From positions 1-64,000 of the forward strand of contig NZ_JADJNN010000042.1 in the NCBI RefSeq assembly GCF_016714285.1: a DNA stretch of 64,000 nucleotides, written 5' to 3'. How positions within the stretch are numbered: the stretch's first letter is position 1; the number at the start of each line of letters is the position of its first letter. Source of the DNA: Nannocystis sp. (GTDB lineage: Bacteria > Myxococcota_A > Polyangia > Nannocystales > Nannocystaceae). Shown one piece after another: positions 1 to 9,169 of this stretch. A program made the position numbers and the translations under genes. Under the pieces are notes generated by a model. That model made no database searches. It worked only from the letters and a program-made list of their open reading frames with translations, and was not told the DNA's origin.

Positions 1-981
1 CGTGGCGAGCTCGAGGCCGGCGTCGGGGCCGAGGACGTTGAGGGCGGTGGCCCAGCCGTCCGCGAGCATGGCTCGGCTGGAGGACGCTGACCGAGGCGAG
101 GTGGTGGGCGACGGGCGCCCGGTTCGCGGGTCGATGGTGGGTGAGCGGTGGACGCCGTCGACCCCGTAGAAGTTGTGGTAGTCGCCCGAGGTGGCGAGGG
201 CCTGGTCCTCGACGGCGAGCATGCGCTGGACGAGCCGCCGCCGCTGCTGTCGGGCGCTCGACGCCGAGGCGCCAGGAGCCGCCGTGGCCGGCGCGACCGC
301 TGGCCATGGCGATCCGCCGCCGACGTCGACCAGGGTGCGGTGAAGCCAGAGCTCCGGAGGCGGGCGGTGATGCGGTCGGCGGCGTGTCCGGGGGCGACCG
401 CGGAGAGCTCGAGGTGGAGGGTGGCGGGGTCCTTGCGGAGCGTGCCGGTGGCGAGGTCGACGGTGAGGTGTTGCCAGCGACGCGGGCTTGAGGGCGTCGA
501 GCTGGGCCTGCGGGCTCGGGCGTTGGTTTGAGGCCCCAGGCCGAAGCCCTCCCCAGGCGGCGATCAGGGGGGCGACGGTGACGTCGAGGGCGCCGTGCTG
601 GCGGCGCTGATCTGGTTGGCGGCCTGACGACGGCGAGAAGCCGGGCGCGAGGCGGGGAAGGGGGGGTCGGCGGGCGTTGAAGCGCGAAATCTCGAGTCCG
701 CGCCAGGTCGACATCTGGCGGTCGACCCGGCGAGCTCCTCGGCGATCGTGGCCTCGATCTGGCGCTGCTCGGACGCTTGAGCGGGGCGACCACGGTGACC
801 TTGTAGGTCGTGCCCATGGTCGGGCCGGAGAAGGTGATGACGGGTGGTTGGTGGTCGGCAGTGGTCGAGGCCGGGTGGGCGCGGCCACATGCGACAGGCG
901 CTGAGGGCGACGAAGCCGACGAGGCAAGAGCGGAGCAGGACCTGCCCTGCTCCCGTACTTGTCCCGCAATGGGTCAGACAT
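1..981 (-). pseudogene. apbE: FAD:protein FMN transferase ApbE, frameshifted and cut by the window edge
   Basis: ApbE transfers FMN from FAD onto Thr/Ser of target proteins such as NqrB and NqrC. No single frame is intact, but the reverse strand carries ApbE pieces in order: a signal peptide with lipobox-like LLRSCLVGFVALSAC, the segment IEATIAEELAG, an SRFNA element, a QISAAS segment, and near 120-200 the hallmark YHNFYGVDGVHRS...TIDPRTG, then ADGWATALNVLGPDAG. The pieces lie in different frames, so several indels are present. The C-terminus runs off position 1. The start is uncertain: ATG 981, or GTG 1019 overlapping nqrF. It lies directly after nqrF, the usual place for the flavin transferase serving this complex. 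Conservation in every frame favours sequencing indels over genuine decay. Confidence 0.8.
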
Positions 982-1011
982 CGATCACGCCAGGACGACG
1001 ACCAACCGCGA

Positions 1012-2039
1012 TCAGCCACCGAAGTCGTCCATCATGATGTTCTCGGGCTCGACGCCGAGGTCGATGGAGCATCTTGGTGACGGCGACGTTCATCATTCGC
1101 GGGCCGCAGATGTAGAACTCGCAGTCTTCGGGGGCGGGTGGTTCTTGAGGTAGCTCGAATCAGGACCTGGTGGATGAAGCCCTTGTAGCCGGTCCAGTTG
1201 TCCTCGGGCTTAGCGGCTCGAGAGGGCGAGGTGCCAGCGGAAGTTGGGAACTCCTGCGCTGATGGCGTCGAAGTCCTCGACGAAGGCCCGCGGATGGAGC
1301 GGGCGCCGTACCAGAAGCTGACCTTGCGCGGCGTCTTCAGCGTCTCAAACAGGTGCGAGAGGTGTGCGCGCATCGGGGCCATGCCGGCGCCGCCGCCGAT
1401 GTACACCATCTCGCTCTTGGTGTCGCGGGCGAAGAAATCGCCGAAGGGGCCGGAGATGGTGACCTCATCGCCGGGCTTGCGGCCGAAGATGAACGAGGAC
1501 ATGATGCCGGGGGGAACGGGGACCTGTCGGGGCGGCGTGGCGATGCGGACGTTCAGCATGATGATGCCGTACTCCTCCGGGTAGTTCGCCATCGAGTAGG
1601 CGCGGGTGACGGTCTCGGTGACCGTGGAGACGTAGCGCCAGAGGTTGTACTTGTCCCACTCGTCGCGGTACTGGTCCTCGATGATCGCGTCTCGAGTACT
1701 TGGCCACGTGCGGCGGGCACTCGATCTGGATGTAGCCGCCGGCGCGGAAGGGGACGACCCTCGCCCTCGGGGAGGGCCAGACGAACCCTTGATGAAGGTG
1801 GCGACGCCGTCGTTGGACCTGACGTGGCACTTCCACTTGCGCACGCCGAAGATCTCCGCGTGACCTCGATCCGCGCGTCCCGCTTGACCTGACCCGGCAG
1901 GACAGGCGGCAGCCCTCGCGGGGCCTCGCGCTCGGAGAGCAGCCGAGCCTTCGGTGGGGTTGATGGTGCCGCCGCCGCTCTTGACGACGACCTTGCAGAC
2001 GCTGAACATGGCCACGCCGAGGATGATGATGGTGGACAT
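1012..2039 (-). pseudogene. nqrF: Na+-translocating NADH:quinone reductase subunit F, frameshifted and missing part of its N-terminus
   Basis: NqrF is the NADH-oxidising, FAD- and [2Fe-2S]-containing entry subunit of Na+-NQR. The FAD/NAD domain is plain: YSMANYPEEYGIIMLNVRIA, PPGIMSSFIFGRKPGD, ISGPFGDFFA, IGGGAGMAPMRAH, FWYGARS, EDNWTGYKGFIH, and the C-terminus IMMDDFGG before TGA. Reading it needs about six frame changes (near 1070, 1150, 1215, 1300, 1695 and 1790, with more around 1870-1920). The N-terminus MSTIIILGVAMFS jumps straight to VCKVVVKSGGGTINPTE. This drops most of the membrane anchor and the first Cys ligands of the ferredoxin-type cluster, about 60 residues relative to the family. 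ATG 2039 lies 26 bp after nqrE. Confidence 0.85.
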
Positions 2040-2065
2040 CGCGGTGGTCCTCCTAGATCTGGGAG

Positions 2066-2683
2066 CTAGAGCTGGATGCCGGAGAAGGCGAGGAAGCCGA
2101 TGGCCATCAGGCCAGCGAGGATGAAGGCGATGCCGAGGCCACGCAGGGCGTGGGGGACGTTGCTGTAGCGCATCTTCTCGCGGATGGCGGCCAGGGCGAT
2201 GATGGCCATGGCCCAGCCGATGCCGGAGCCGACGCCGTAGACGGCGGCCTCGCCGAAGTTGTACTCGCGCTGCTCCATGAACAGCGAGGCGCCCAGGATG
2301 GCGCAGTTGACCGCGATGAGCGGGAGGAACACGCCGAGGGCGGCGTAGAGCTTGGGGGCGAAGCGGTCGACGGCCATCTCGACGACCTGGACCACGGCGG
2401 CGATGGTGCCGATCTGGACCAGGAAGGAGAGGAAGCTGAGGTCGACGCTGGCGAGATCGGGCGAGATCCAGGCCAGGGCGCCCTCGCGGAGCAGCGAGGC
2501 GAGGATCGCCTGGTTGAGCGGGACGCAGACGGCGAGCACGAAGATGACGGCGGCGCCGAGGCCGATGGCGGTCTCGACCTTCTTCGACACGGCGAGGAAG
2601 GAGCACATGCCCAGGAAGAAGGCCAGGGCCATGTTCTCGACGAAGATCGACTTGACCGCGATGTTGAGGAGATGCTCGAACAT
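2066..2683 (-). CDS. nqrE: Na+-translocating NADH:quinone reductase subunit E
   Basis: An intact 205-residue integral membrane subunit of Na+-NQR, homologous to RnfA. It has six predicted membrane segments and family motifs such as FVENMALAFFLGMCSFLAVS, VPLNQAIL, FLPLIAVNCAILGASLFM and GIGWAMAIIALAAIREKM. The two membrane Cys (in FLGMCSF and NCAILG) are the positions known to coordinate the intramembrane iron centre with NqrD. The start is ATG 2683, preceded by GGAGAAGGAG; nqrD stops 5 bp upstream. It is the only nqr gene here that reads in one frame from start to stop. Confidence 0.97.
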   Translation of the reverse strand: MFEHLLNIAVKSIFVENMALAFFLGMCSFLAVSKKVETAIGLGAAVIFVLAVCVPLNQAILASLLREGALAWISPDLASVDLSFLSFLVQIGTIAAVVQVVEMAVDRFAPKLYAALGVFLPLIAVNCAILGASLFMEQREYNFGEAAVYGVGSGIGWAMAIIALAAIREKMRYSNVPHALRGLGIAFILAGLMAIGFLAFSGIQL

Positions 2684-2687
2684 ATGG

Positions 2688-3310
2688 TTACTCCTTCTCC
2701 ATCTGGGCCGGCTTGGCGGTGCGCAGGATCCAGATCTGCGATGCCGATCAGAAGAAGAGGCCGAGGGCGGCATGAGCATCATGCCGTTGGTGTAGTACCA
2801 GCCGCCGTCGTTGACGGTGCTGAAGATCTCGATGCCGAACAGCTTGCCGGAGCCGAACAGCTCGCGGATAAAGCCGATGCCCATCAGCACCATGCTGTAG
2901 CCGAGGCCGTTGCCGATGCCGTCGAGGAAGGAGATGCCGGGCTTGTTGGCCATGGCGTAGGCCTCGGCGCGGCCCATGACGATGCAGTTGGTGATGATGA
3001 GGCCGACGAAGACCGACAGCTGCTTGCTGATCTCGAAGACGAAGGCCTTGAGGATCTGGTCGGTGACGATCAGCGAGGCGATCACCGCCAGCTGGACGAT
3101 GATGCGGATGCTGCTGGGGATGTAGTTGCGGATCAGGCTGATCGCCAGGTTGGAGAAGGCGGTCACGACCGTGAGGCCGATCGACATGACCAGCGCCGTC
3201 CGAGCTTGGTGGTCACGGCCAGGGCGGAGCAGATGCCGAGCACCCTGCAGGGCGATGGGGTTGTTGTTGAAGAGGGGGTCGAAGAGGACGCCCTTGGTCT
3301 GCTTGTCCAT
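2688..3310 (-). pseudogene. nqrD: Na+-translocating NADH:quinone reductase subunit D, frameshifted
   Basis: A membrane subunit of Na+-NQR, homologous to RnfE. It starts MDKQTKGVLFDPLFNNNPIA at ATG 3310 and continues TALVMSIGLTVVTAFSNLAI, IPSSIRIIVQLAVIASLIVTD, FVGLIITNCIVMGRAEAYAM, LDGIGNGLGYSMVLMGIGFI, and YYTNGMMLMPPSA. The span is 623 bp, not a multiple of three. One disturbance lies between about 3195 and 3245, where the second membrane helix is scrambled, and another near 2730-2775 before the conserved Lys/Glu-rich tail that ends at TAA 2688. Conservation either side of each break points to single-base indels. It sits between nqrC and nqrE. Confidence 0.9.
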
Positions 3311-3314
3311 GGGT

Positions 3315-4098
3315 CTAGCTCCTCCCTGGGACGCCTTGAACTTGGCCATGAAGGGGCCGAAGCCGTCCTTGCCGAACCAGAACTTCATCAGGTTGCTGAC
3401 GCCGTTGCTGGTGATGGTGGCGCCGGACAGGCCGTCGACGTGGTGGGGGTCGGTCTTGGGGTCGCCGGCGCGGCCCTTGATGACGCTGAGGGCGGGCTGG
3501 CCCTTGTCGTCATAGATCTTGCGCCGGGCCATGGGGCCTTCCACTTGGGGTTGTCGACCTCGCCGCCGAGGCCGGGGGTCTCCGCGTGGGCGTAGAAGGT
3601 GATGCCCTTGATCGTGTTGGCGTCCTTGTCGACGGCGAGGTAGCCGTAGAGGACGGACCACAGGCCGTAGCCCTCGATCGGGAGGATCAGGGTGTCGGTC
3701 TTGCCGTCCTTGAGGACGTGGTAGACGAGCGCGTTGTTGGGCAGGCGGAACACCTTGGCGGCGTTCTCGGGGGCGGTGGTGCTGGTGGCCGGGTCTTTTT
3801 GGGCGCGGCGCTGGTCGAAGGTCTCGGCCTTGATGGCCTTGTCCTCGGCGCCGGTCTTGAGGGTGATGACCTCGCGGCGGATGTTCTTGGTGAACAGGGC
3901 CGTGACCTCCTCGGGGGTGGCCTGTTGACCGGGCTTCATCAGGCCGGCGACCAGGAGGACCTGCTTCTGCTGGTCGAGGACCTTGTTCTCGGCCTGGCGC
4001 GGCCCGAGGGCGACGGCGGCCCCGGCGACGCCGATGCCGCAGATGACGCAGACGGCGACGGCGAAGCCGATCGTGTAGCCAGTACTATCGCGTGCCAT
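3315..4098 (-). pseudogene. nqrC: Na+-translocating NADH:quinone reductase subunit C, frameshifted
   Basis: A single-span subunit with a large periplasmic domain that carries covalent FMN. The N-terminal helix is TIGFAVAVCVICGIGVAGAAVAL. The FMN domain includes LPIEGYGLWSVLYGYLAVD, ITFYAHAETPGLGGEVDNP and the flavinylation motif GLSGATITSNGV, whose Thr accepts FMN from ApbE. One frameshift lies near 3515-3530 (after KWKAPWPGA), and a second, apparently a missing G in a G-run near 3325, hides the TAG at 3315. The start ATG 4098 overlaps the end of nqrB. The length otherwise fits the family (about 260 residues). Confidence 0.92.
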
Positions 4099-5317
4099 AG
4101 AGAGCCATCCTCCGCTTGATGTTGGCCTGACGATGAAGTAGTCGATGAGCGGGGCGAACATGTTCATGAACAGGATCGCCAGCATCATGCCCTCGGGGTA
4201 GGCCGGGTTGATGACCCGGACCAGGACCACCATGAAGCCGATGCCGAAGCCGTAGAGGACCTTGCCCCACGCGGTGAAGGCCGAGGACACGGGGTCGGTG
4301 GCCATGAACACGGCGCCGAAGGCCCAGCCGCCGAGCACGAAGTGCCACATCGGCGGGAGGCCGAACAGGGAGTTGGTCGGTGAGCCGATCCAGTTGAGCA
4401 GCGAGGCGGTGGCGAAGGTGCCGAGGGCGACGCCGAACATCGTCCGCCACGAGCCCACACCCGTGATGATCAGGATGGCGGCGCCGATGAGGCAGGCGAG
4501 GGCGGAGGTCTCGCCCATCGAGCCCGCCTCGAGGCCGATGAAGGCGTTCCACCAATCGGTGTGCGCCATCATGGCCGGGGTGTTGGCGGCGGCCTGGGCC
4601 AGGGCGGTGGCGCCGGACAGGCCGTCGGCGAGGGCGGCCGGGGTGGCGAGGTTGGCGGCGATCCAGGCCGTCGCCCGAGATCTGGCCGGGATAGGCGAAG
4701 AACAGGAAGGCGCGCGAGACGAGGGCGGGGTTCAGCACGTTCATGCCGGTGCCGCCGAAGACCTCCTTGCCGATGACGACGCCGAAGCTGATGCCGAGGG
4801 CGACCTGCCACAGCGGGATCGTGGGCGGGAGGGTCAGCGGGAACAGCAGGCCGGTGACGAGGAAGCCCTCGTTGATCTCGTGCTTGCGGATGACCGCGAA
4901 GATGACCTCGGCGTGGCCGCCGATGAGCATCGTGACCAGGTAGACCGGCAGGAAGTAGATCGCGCCGTGGATCATGCACGCGAGGATGCTGGTCGGGTCG
5001 AAGGCGAAGCCGAGCGCGGTGTACAGCCAGGTCTGCCAGTTGGCCAGGGCGCTGGCGCCGTGGGCGATGGCGTTGTTGGCCTGGAAGCCGGTGTTGTACA
5101 TGGCGAACAACACGCAGGGCAGCAGCGCGACGACGACGGTGATCATCATCCGCTTGAGGTCGATGGCGTCGCGGACGTGCGACGACGCCTTCGTGACGTC
5201 CTTCGGCGTGTACAGGAAGGTGTCGGTGGCCTCGTAGAGCGGGTAGAGCTTCTCGAGCTTGCCGCCCTTGTGGAACGGCTTTTCGGCCTTGTCGAGCAGG
5301 TTGCGCAGGAACTGCAT
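4085..5317 (-). pseudogene. nqrB: Na+-translocating NADH:quinone reductase subunit B, with two compensating frameshifts
   Basis: The largest membrane subunit of Na+-NQR. It carries a covalent FMN and riboflavin and forms part of the Na+ path. It starts MQFLRNLLDKAEKPFHKGG at ATG 5317. Clear segments are IDLKRMMITVVVALLPCVLF, RKHEINEGFLVTGLLFPLTL, GKEVFGGTGMNVLNPALVSR and LPPMWHFVLGGWAFGAVFMA. The flavinylation motif DGLSGATAL is readable around 4600-4625 after a frame change near 4665. A second change near 4130 restores the tail ANIKRRMALYGTR before TAG 4085, which overlaps nqrC. Together with NqrC it is the substrate of the adjacent ApbE. Confidence 0.93.
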
Positions 5318-5322
5318 GGGTG

Positions 5323-6685
5323 TCAGCCCTCTTTCTCGATCTCGCTGAGGTTCTTGCGGAGGACGACCCCGAAGTCGGCCTTGCCGGGGTCGACGAAGGT
5401 GCAGAGCGCGAGGTCCTCCTCGTCGAGCTCGAGCGCGCCGAGCTGGATGGCGCGGTCGGTGTCGCCGACCAGGAGGGAGCGCAGGAGGAAGGTCGGGTGG
5501 ATGTCGAGCGGCATGATTCGCTCGTACATGCCGATCGGGACCATGGCCCGGGGCGAGCCGTTGGTGGTCGTGGTCATCGCGAACTTCTTGCCGAAGAGCT
5601 TGCCGAGGAAGCCGAAGTAGACCGGAATGATGGAGAATTTTCCGGTGCCGGGGGCCAGCCAGCCGAGCAACTCGCGGTGCCGACCCTCGAGCAGGGCGGA
5701 GACCTGGATGTGGTAGCGGCCGAGGAAGCCGAGGGCCTCGCCGCTGGCGTGGCGGCCCGAGAGCACCGAGCCGGAGACGACGCGGTTCTCGCCGGGCTTG
5801 AGCTCGCCCGCGGTGAGCTCGTCGAGGCTGGCGCCGAGCTGGGTGGCGAGCAGGCGGGGGCGTTCCACGACGGGGCCGGCGAGGCTGACGACGCGGCGGG
5901 AGTCGAGCTGGCCGGTGGCGAAGAGGATGCCGACGGCGATGACGTCCTGGTAGCCGATGTGCCAGGCGACGCGCTCGCGGTCGACGGGCGAGAGCATGTG
6001 GATGTGGGTGCCGACGTTGCCGGCCGGGTGCACGCCGTCGAAGTCCTCGACCTGGATGCCACTCGGAGCCTCGATCTGCAGCTTGCTCGACTTGCAGAGG
6101 AAGGTCTTGGGGGCGAGCTTGCTGAGCACCGCGAGGCCGCGCTTGAAGTCGGCCTCCTTGCCCTTGAGCACGACGGCGACGTCGGCGGCGTGGGGGTTGG
6201 TGTCGACGGCCGTGACGAAGAGGGCGCGGGGGCTGCCGTCCGGCGCGGGCACGCGGGAGAAGGGGCGCATGCGCAGGGCGGTCCACAGGCCCGACTCGAG
6301 CAGGAGGGCCTTGACGCTGTCGGCGCTGAGCTGCTCCGGGGCGGTGCCGGCGGTGGTGGAGTAGCTGGCGAAGCTGGACCTGGTCGTCGGAGCCGTCGGG
6401 CTCGATGACGAGGGACTGGAAGGCCCGCTTCTCGCCGCGGTGGATGGCGGTGACGGTGCCGGCGACGGGGGCGGTGAAGCGGACGCCGGGGGCCTTGCGG
6501 TCCTCGAACAGGAGCTGGCCGCGCTTGACCTTGTCGCCGACCTTGGCCTCCATCTTGGGCTTCATGCCGATGTAGTCGGCGCCGAGGAGGGCGACGCGCT
6601 TGGCCGTGGCCGCGGGGGCGATGGTCTGCTGCGGGTCGCCGGCGAGGGGCAGGTCGAGGCCCTTGGTGATGCGGTGTGCTGCCAT
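5323..6685 (-). pseudogene. nqrA: Na+-translocating NADH:quinone reductase subunit A, one frameshift
   Basis: The peripheral cytoplasmic subunit linked to quinone binding and first gene of the operon. The N-terminus MAAHRITKGLDLPLAGDP is followed by the biotinyl-lipoyl-like fold (MEAKVGDKVKRGQLLFEDRK, APVAGTVTAIHRGEKRAFQS). A one-base insertion near 6378 (GTCCAGC where GTCAGC would read through) shifts the frame. The rest then continues cleanly from FASYSTTAGTAPEQL to the C-terminus LRKNLSEIEKEG. Landmarks include NVGTHIHMLSPVDRERVAWH and GERs such as LSGRHASGEALGFLGRYH. ATG 6685; the 4-bp gap to nqrB implies coupled translation. Confidence 0.93.
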
Positions 6686-6952
6686 GGAGACCGGTGTCCT
6701 GAGTGCTTCAGCGGGACGTTGGGAGGCCGCTTTGCCGCAGCAAAGACCGCATCGGTACCCCGCTTTGAGGCGTGCAAATACTATGTTCTCGCCGGTTTGC
6801 GGAGACTGGGATAGCGGCTTGGGGCGTGCGGGTCATCACGGCGGTGGCGGGGCCAATGCGGCGGACCAACGCGGGCAAATGGGGCGGTGGCGGCCCGTGC
6901 AGGGGCCGATGCAGTGGGCCGATGCGGGCCCCTGCGGTGGGGCCATGCGGGT
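6686..6952 (-). promoter_or_regulatory. Upstream region of the nqr operon
   Basis: 267 bp without a gene between mqnC and nqrA. The only AT-rich patch is around 6775-6792; read on the minus strand it is GAGAACATAGTATTTGCAC, containing TAGTAT as a possible -10 about 95 nt before the nqrA start. The half nearer mqnC (6870-6950) is an irregular GGGGCGATGCGGGC-type repetitive stretch. No terminator with a T-tract is visible. The promoter call is inference. Confidence 0.35.
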
Positions 6953-8044
6953 CTATGCGGGCCCCCGCGGCAAGTCGGCCGCGATCGGCAATCGGTCGTA
7001 GCGCATGTTGCGGCGGGCCGGTGCGAAGCCGGCCAGGCGGATGTGGGTCTCGACCTGGGCGCTGGTCATCATGAAGTGGGCGCCGGCGGTGGAGACCACG
7101 TTCTCCTCGATCATGATCGAGCCGAAGTCGTTGGCGCCGAAGCGGAGGGCGACCTCGCCGATCTCCGGGCCGAGCGTGGGCCACGACACTTGCAGGTTCG
7201 GGATGTTGTCGAGGTATAGCCGGGCAAGTGCCTGGATTCGCAGGTAACGCAGGGGGCTCGTGTCGTCGCGGAGTTTGAGCCGCGTGCCTTCGGCCTGGAA
7301 CGGCCAGGTGATGAAGGCGGTGAAGCCGTGGGTGTCGTCTTGCAGGCGGCGGAGGCGGTCCATGTGGAGGAGCAGTTGTTCGGAGCTCTCCTGGAAGCCG
7401 AACACCATGGTGGCGGTGGTCTTCATGCCGAGGTCGTGGGCCTCGCGCATGACGCTCAGCCACTCGTCGGCGGTGTTCTTGAACGGTGAGATGCGGGTGC
7501 GGATCTCGTCGTCGAGGATCTCTGCGCCGCCGCCGGGGAGGGAGTCCATGCCGGCGGCGCGCAGGCGGATCAGGACCTCGCGGATCGGGAGGTCGGCGAG
7601 CTCGGCGATGTGGATGATCTCGGTGGGGGAGAGGGCGTGGAGGGCGAGCTTGAAGTTCTGCTTGGTCCAGCGGAACAGGTCCTCGTAGTAGGCGAGGTCG
7701 AGGGCGGGGTTGAGGCCGCCTTGCAGGAGGATCTGGACGCCGCCGAGGGACTCGGTCTCGCGGAACTTCTCGGCCAGGGTCTCGCGGCTGAGGACGTAGC
7801 CGTCGGCGGCGCCGGGCGGGGTGTAAAAATTGCAGAACTTGCAGCGAGTTACGCAGATGTTTGTGTAGTTGACGTTGCGGTCGATGATGTAGGTGACGAC
7901 GCCGTCGGGATGCAGCATCTGGCGGCGGTGGTCGGCGGCGGCGCCGAGCGCGTTGAGGTCGGCGTTCTCGTAGAGGAAGATCCCCTCGGCGAGATCGAGG
8001 CGGCCGCCGTTTGCGGCACGCGCGAGGAGCTCGTCGACCTGCAT
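6953..8044 (-). CDS. mqnC: Cyclic dehypoxanthinyl futalosine synthase
   Basis: A radical-SAM enzyme of the futalosine menaquinone pathway that cyclises dehypoxanthine futalosine. 363 residues from ATG 8044. The cluster motif is CVTRCKFC (Cys64, Cys68, Cys71, CX3CX2C) followed by NFYTPPGAADGYVLS, typical of MqnC. Other family segments are ILLQGGLNPALDLAYYEDLF, MDSLPGGGAEILDDEIR, FITWPFQAEGT and RFGANDFGSIMIEENVVS. The upstream mqnA frame runs into it without a stop codon and no clear ribosome-binding site precedes ATG 8044, so it may be translated as part of a fusion. Menaquinone made by this route would be an electron acceptor for the neighbouring Na+-NQR (inference). Confidence 0.95.
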   Translation of the reverse strand: MQVDELLARAANGGRLDLAEGIFLYENADLNALGAAADHRRQMLHPDGVVTYIIDRNVNYTNICVTRCKFCNFYTPPGAADGYVLSRETLAEKFRETESLGGVQILLQGGLNPALDLAYYEDLFRWTKQNFKLALHALSPTEIIHIAELADLPIREVLIRLRAAGMDSLPGGGAEILDDEIRTRISPFKNTADEWLSVMREAHDLGMKTTATMVFGFQESSEQLLLHMDRLRRLQDDTHGFTAFITWPFQAEGTRLKLRDDTSPLRYLRIQALARLYLDNIPNLQVSWPTLGPEIGEVALRFGANDFGSIMIEENVVSTAGAHFMMTSAQVETHIRLAGFAPARRNMRYDRLPIAADLPRGPA

Positions 8045-8961
8045 GGCCGGACGCGGCTGACGGGCGACGCGGAGGGCCTCCGATTCGCCGCCGCCGGCGA
8101 AGCGGACGTGGATGGTGTCGTCGTCGGCGAGGCCGGGGATCTGGACCAGGCCGGCCTCGCGGGCGCGGGTGAGGAACTCGACCAGGCCCTCGCGCTCCTT
8201 GGTGCTGAGGCTGTAGCGGATCGATCGCCGGAGGTAGTTGGCGTAGGCGTTCTCGAGAGGATGGTCGGGTCGCCCCCCTGCGAGAGGGCTGCGAGGCGCG
8301 TCTGGCGGTAGGCGTGGGCGAGGTCCTCGGCGTGCTTGAGGCCGTAGGCGCGGGCCTGCTGCAGGGCGGCGACGTGGGCCGGGGTGAGCAGGCCGGGGCG
8401 GGCGGCCCAGAACGCGAACACGAAGGGGAGGCCGGTGGTCGCCTGCCAGAGGTTGCCGAGGTCGTGGACGTGTGGACCGGAGAGGCCGAGGGCGGCGTCG
8501 CCGATGATGAGGGCGGCGTCGCGGCCGCGGACGCGGGCGAGGCCCTCGCGGTGCGGGGCCGGGAGATACTGGGGGTGGACGCCGCGGGCTGCGAGCAGGA
8601 GCTGGACCAGCACGGCGGAGCTGCGGGAGGCGGCGTCGAGGTGAACGCGGGCGATGTCGACGAGCGGGACCTCGGCGACGAGCACGACGGAGAGGACGGG
8701 GCCGCGGCAGCCGATCCCGACCTCGGGGACGACCTCCCACTCGGGGTGGGCCGCGTAGGCGCCGACCGGGACGAGGGCCACGTCGCACTCACCCTGCTCG
8801 AGCTGGCGGGCGCACTCGGAGGGCAGGGCGGTGCGGACCTCGAAGAGGGGCAGGCCGTCGGGGTCGAGGAAGCGGGGGGCGCCGGGGAGGTGCTCGCCGG
8901 TCAGCGGGTGCACGAGCGGCCAGGAATTGAGGAAGGAGACGGCGCAGACTCGCAGCGGCAT
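8045..8961 (-). pseudogene. mqnA: Chorismate dehydratase (futalosine pathway), one frameshift, open into mqnC
   Basis: MqnA dehydrates chorismate to 3-enolpyruvylbenzoate, the entry to the futalosine pathway. It starts MPLRVCAVSFLNSWPLVHPL at ATG 8961 and carries CDVALVPVGAYAAHPEWEVV, AALIIGDAALGLSG, and TGLPFVFAFWAARPGLLTPA. The frame breaks near 8255-8265 and resumes in another frame with YLRRSIRYSLSTKEREGLVE, the usual MqnA C-terminal helix. About 35 further residues lead into mqnC without a stop. A minus-strand TACAAT hexamer (8976-8971) ends 9 nt before the ATG, so the transcript is probably leaderless or nearly so. Confidence 0.9.
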
Positions 8962-9030
8962 GGCGCGGCGATTGTAGAGGAGGGGCGGCGGTGCGGCGAG
9001 GCGTGCGACCGGGTGGTCGCAGGCGATCGC

Positions 9031-9156
9031 GGCGGGCGCCAGCAATGGCGACGGCACGCGGGGTGGCGTGCCGATGAATCGCGCAGGAGGGCCGGCGGGC
9101 GCCAGCAATGGCGACGGCACGCGGGGTGGCGTGCCGATGCATCGCGCAGGAGGGCC
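9031..9156. repeat. 63-bp tandem direct repeat, two copies
   Basis: Two near-identical 63-bp units containing GCGCCAGCAATGGCGACGGC and GGTGGCGTGCCGATG begin at about 9034 and 9097. They differ at one base in the CCGATG(A/C)ATCGCGC segment, and a truncated third start follows. The unit is 21 codons and keeps an open minus-strand frame, but it lies upstream of the mqnA promoter-like hexamer, so it is probably non-coding. Confidence 0.85.
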
Positions 9157-9169
9157 GGCGGGCCTCGGC

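Noticed and set aside
2150..3595. 481-codon plus-strand frame opposite nqrC-nqrE
   Set aside because: Its Asp/Glu/Gly/His-rich translation is the mirror of the conserved nqr genes on the other strand.
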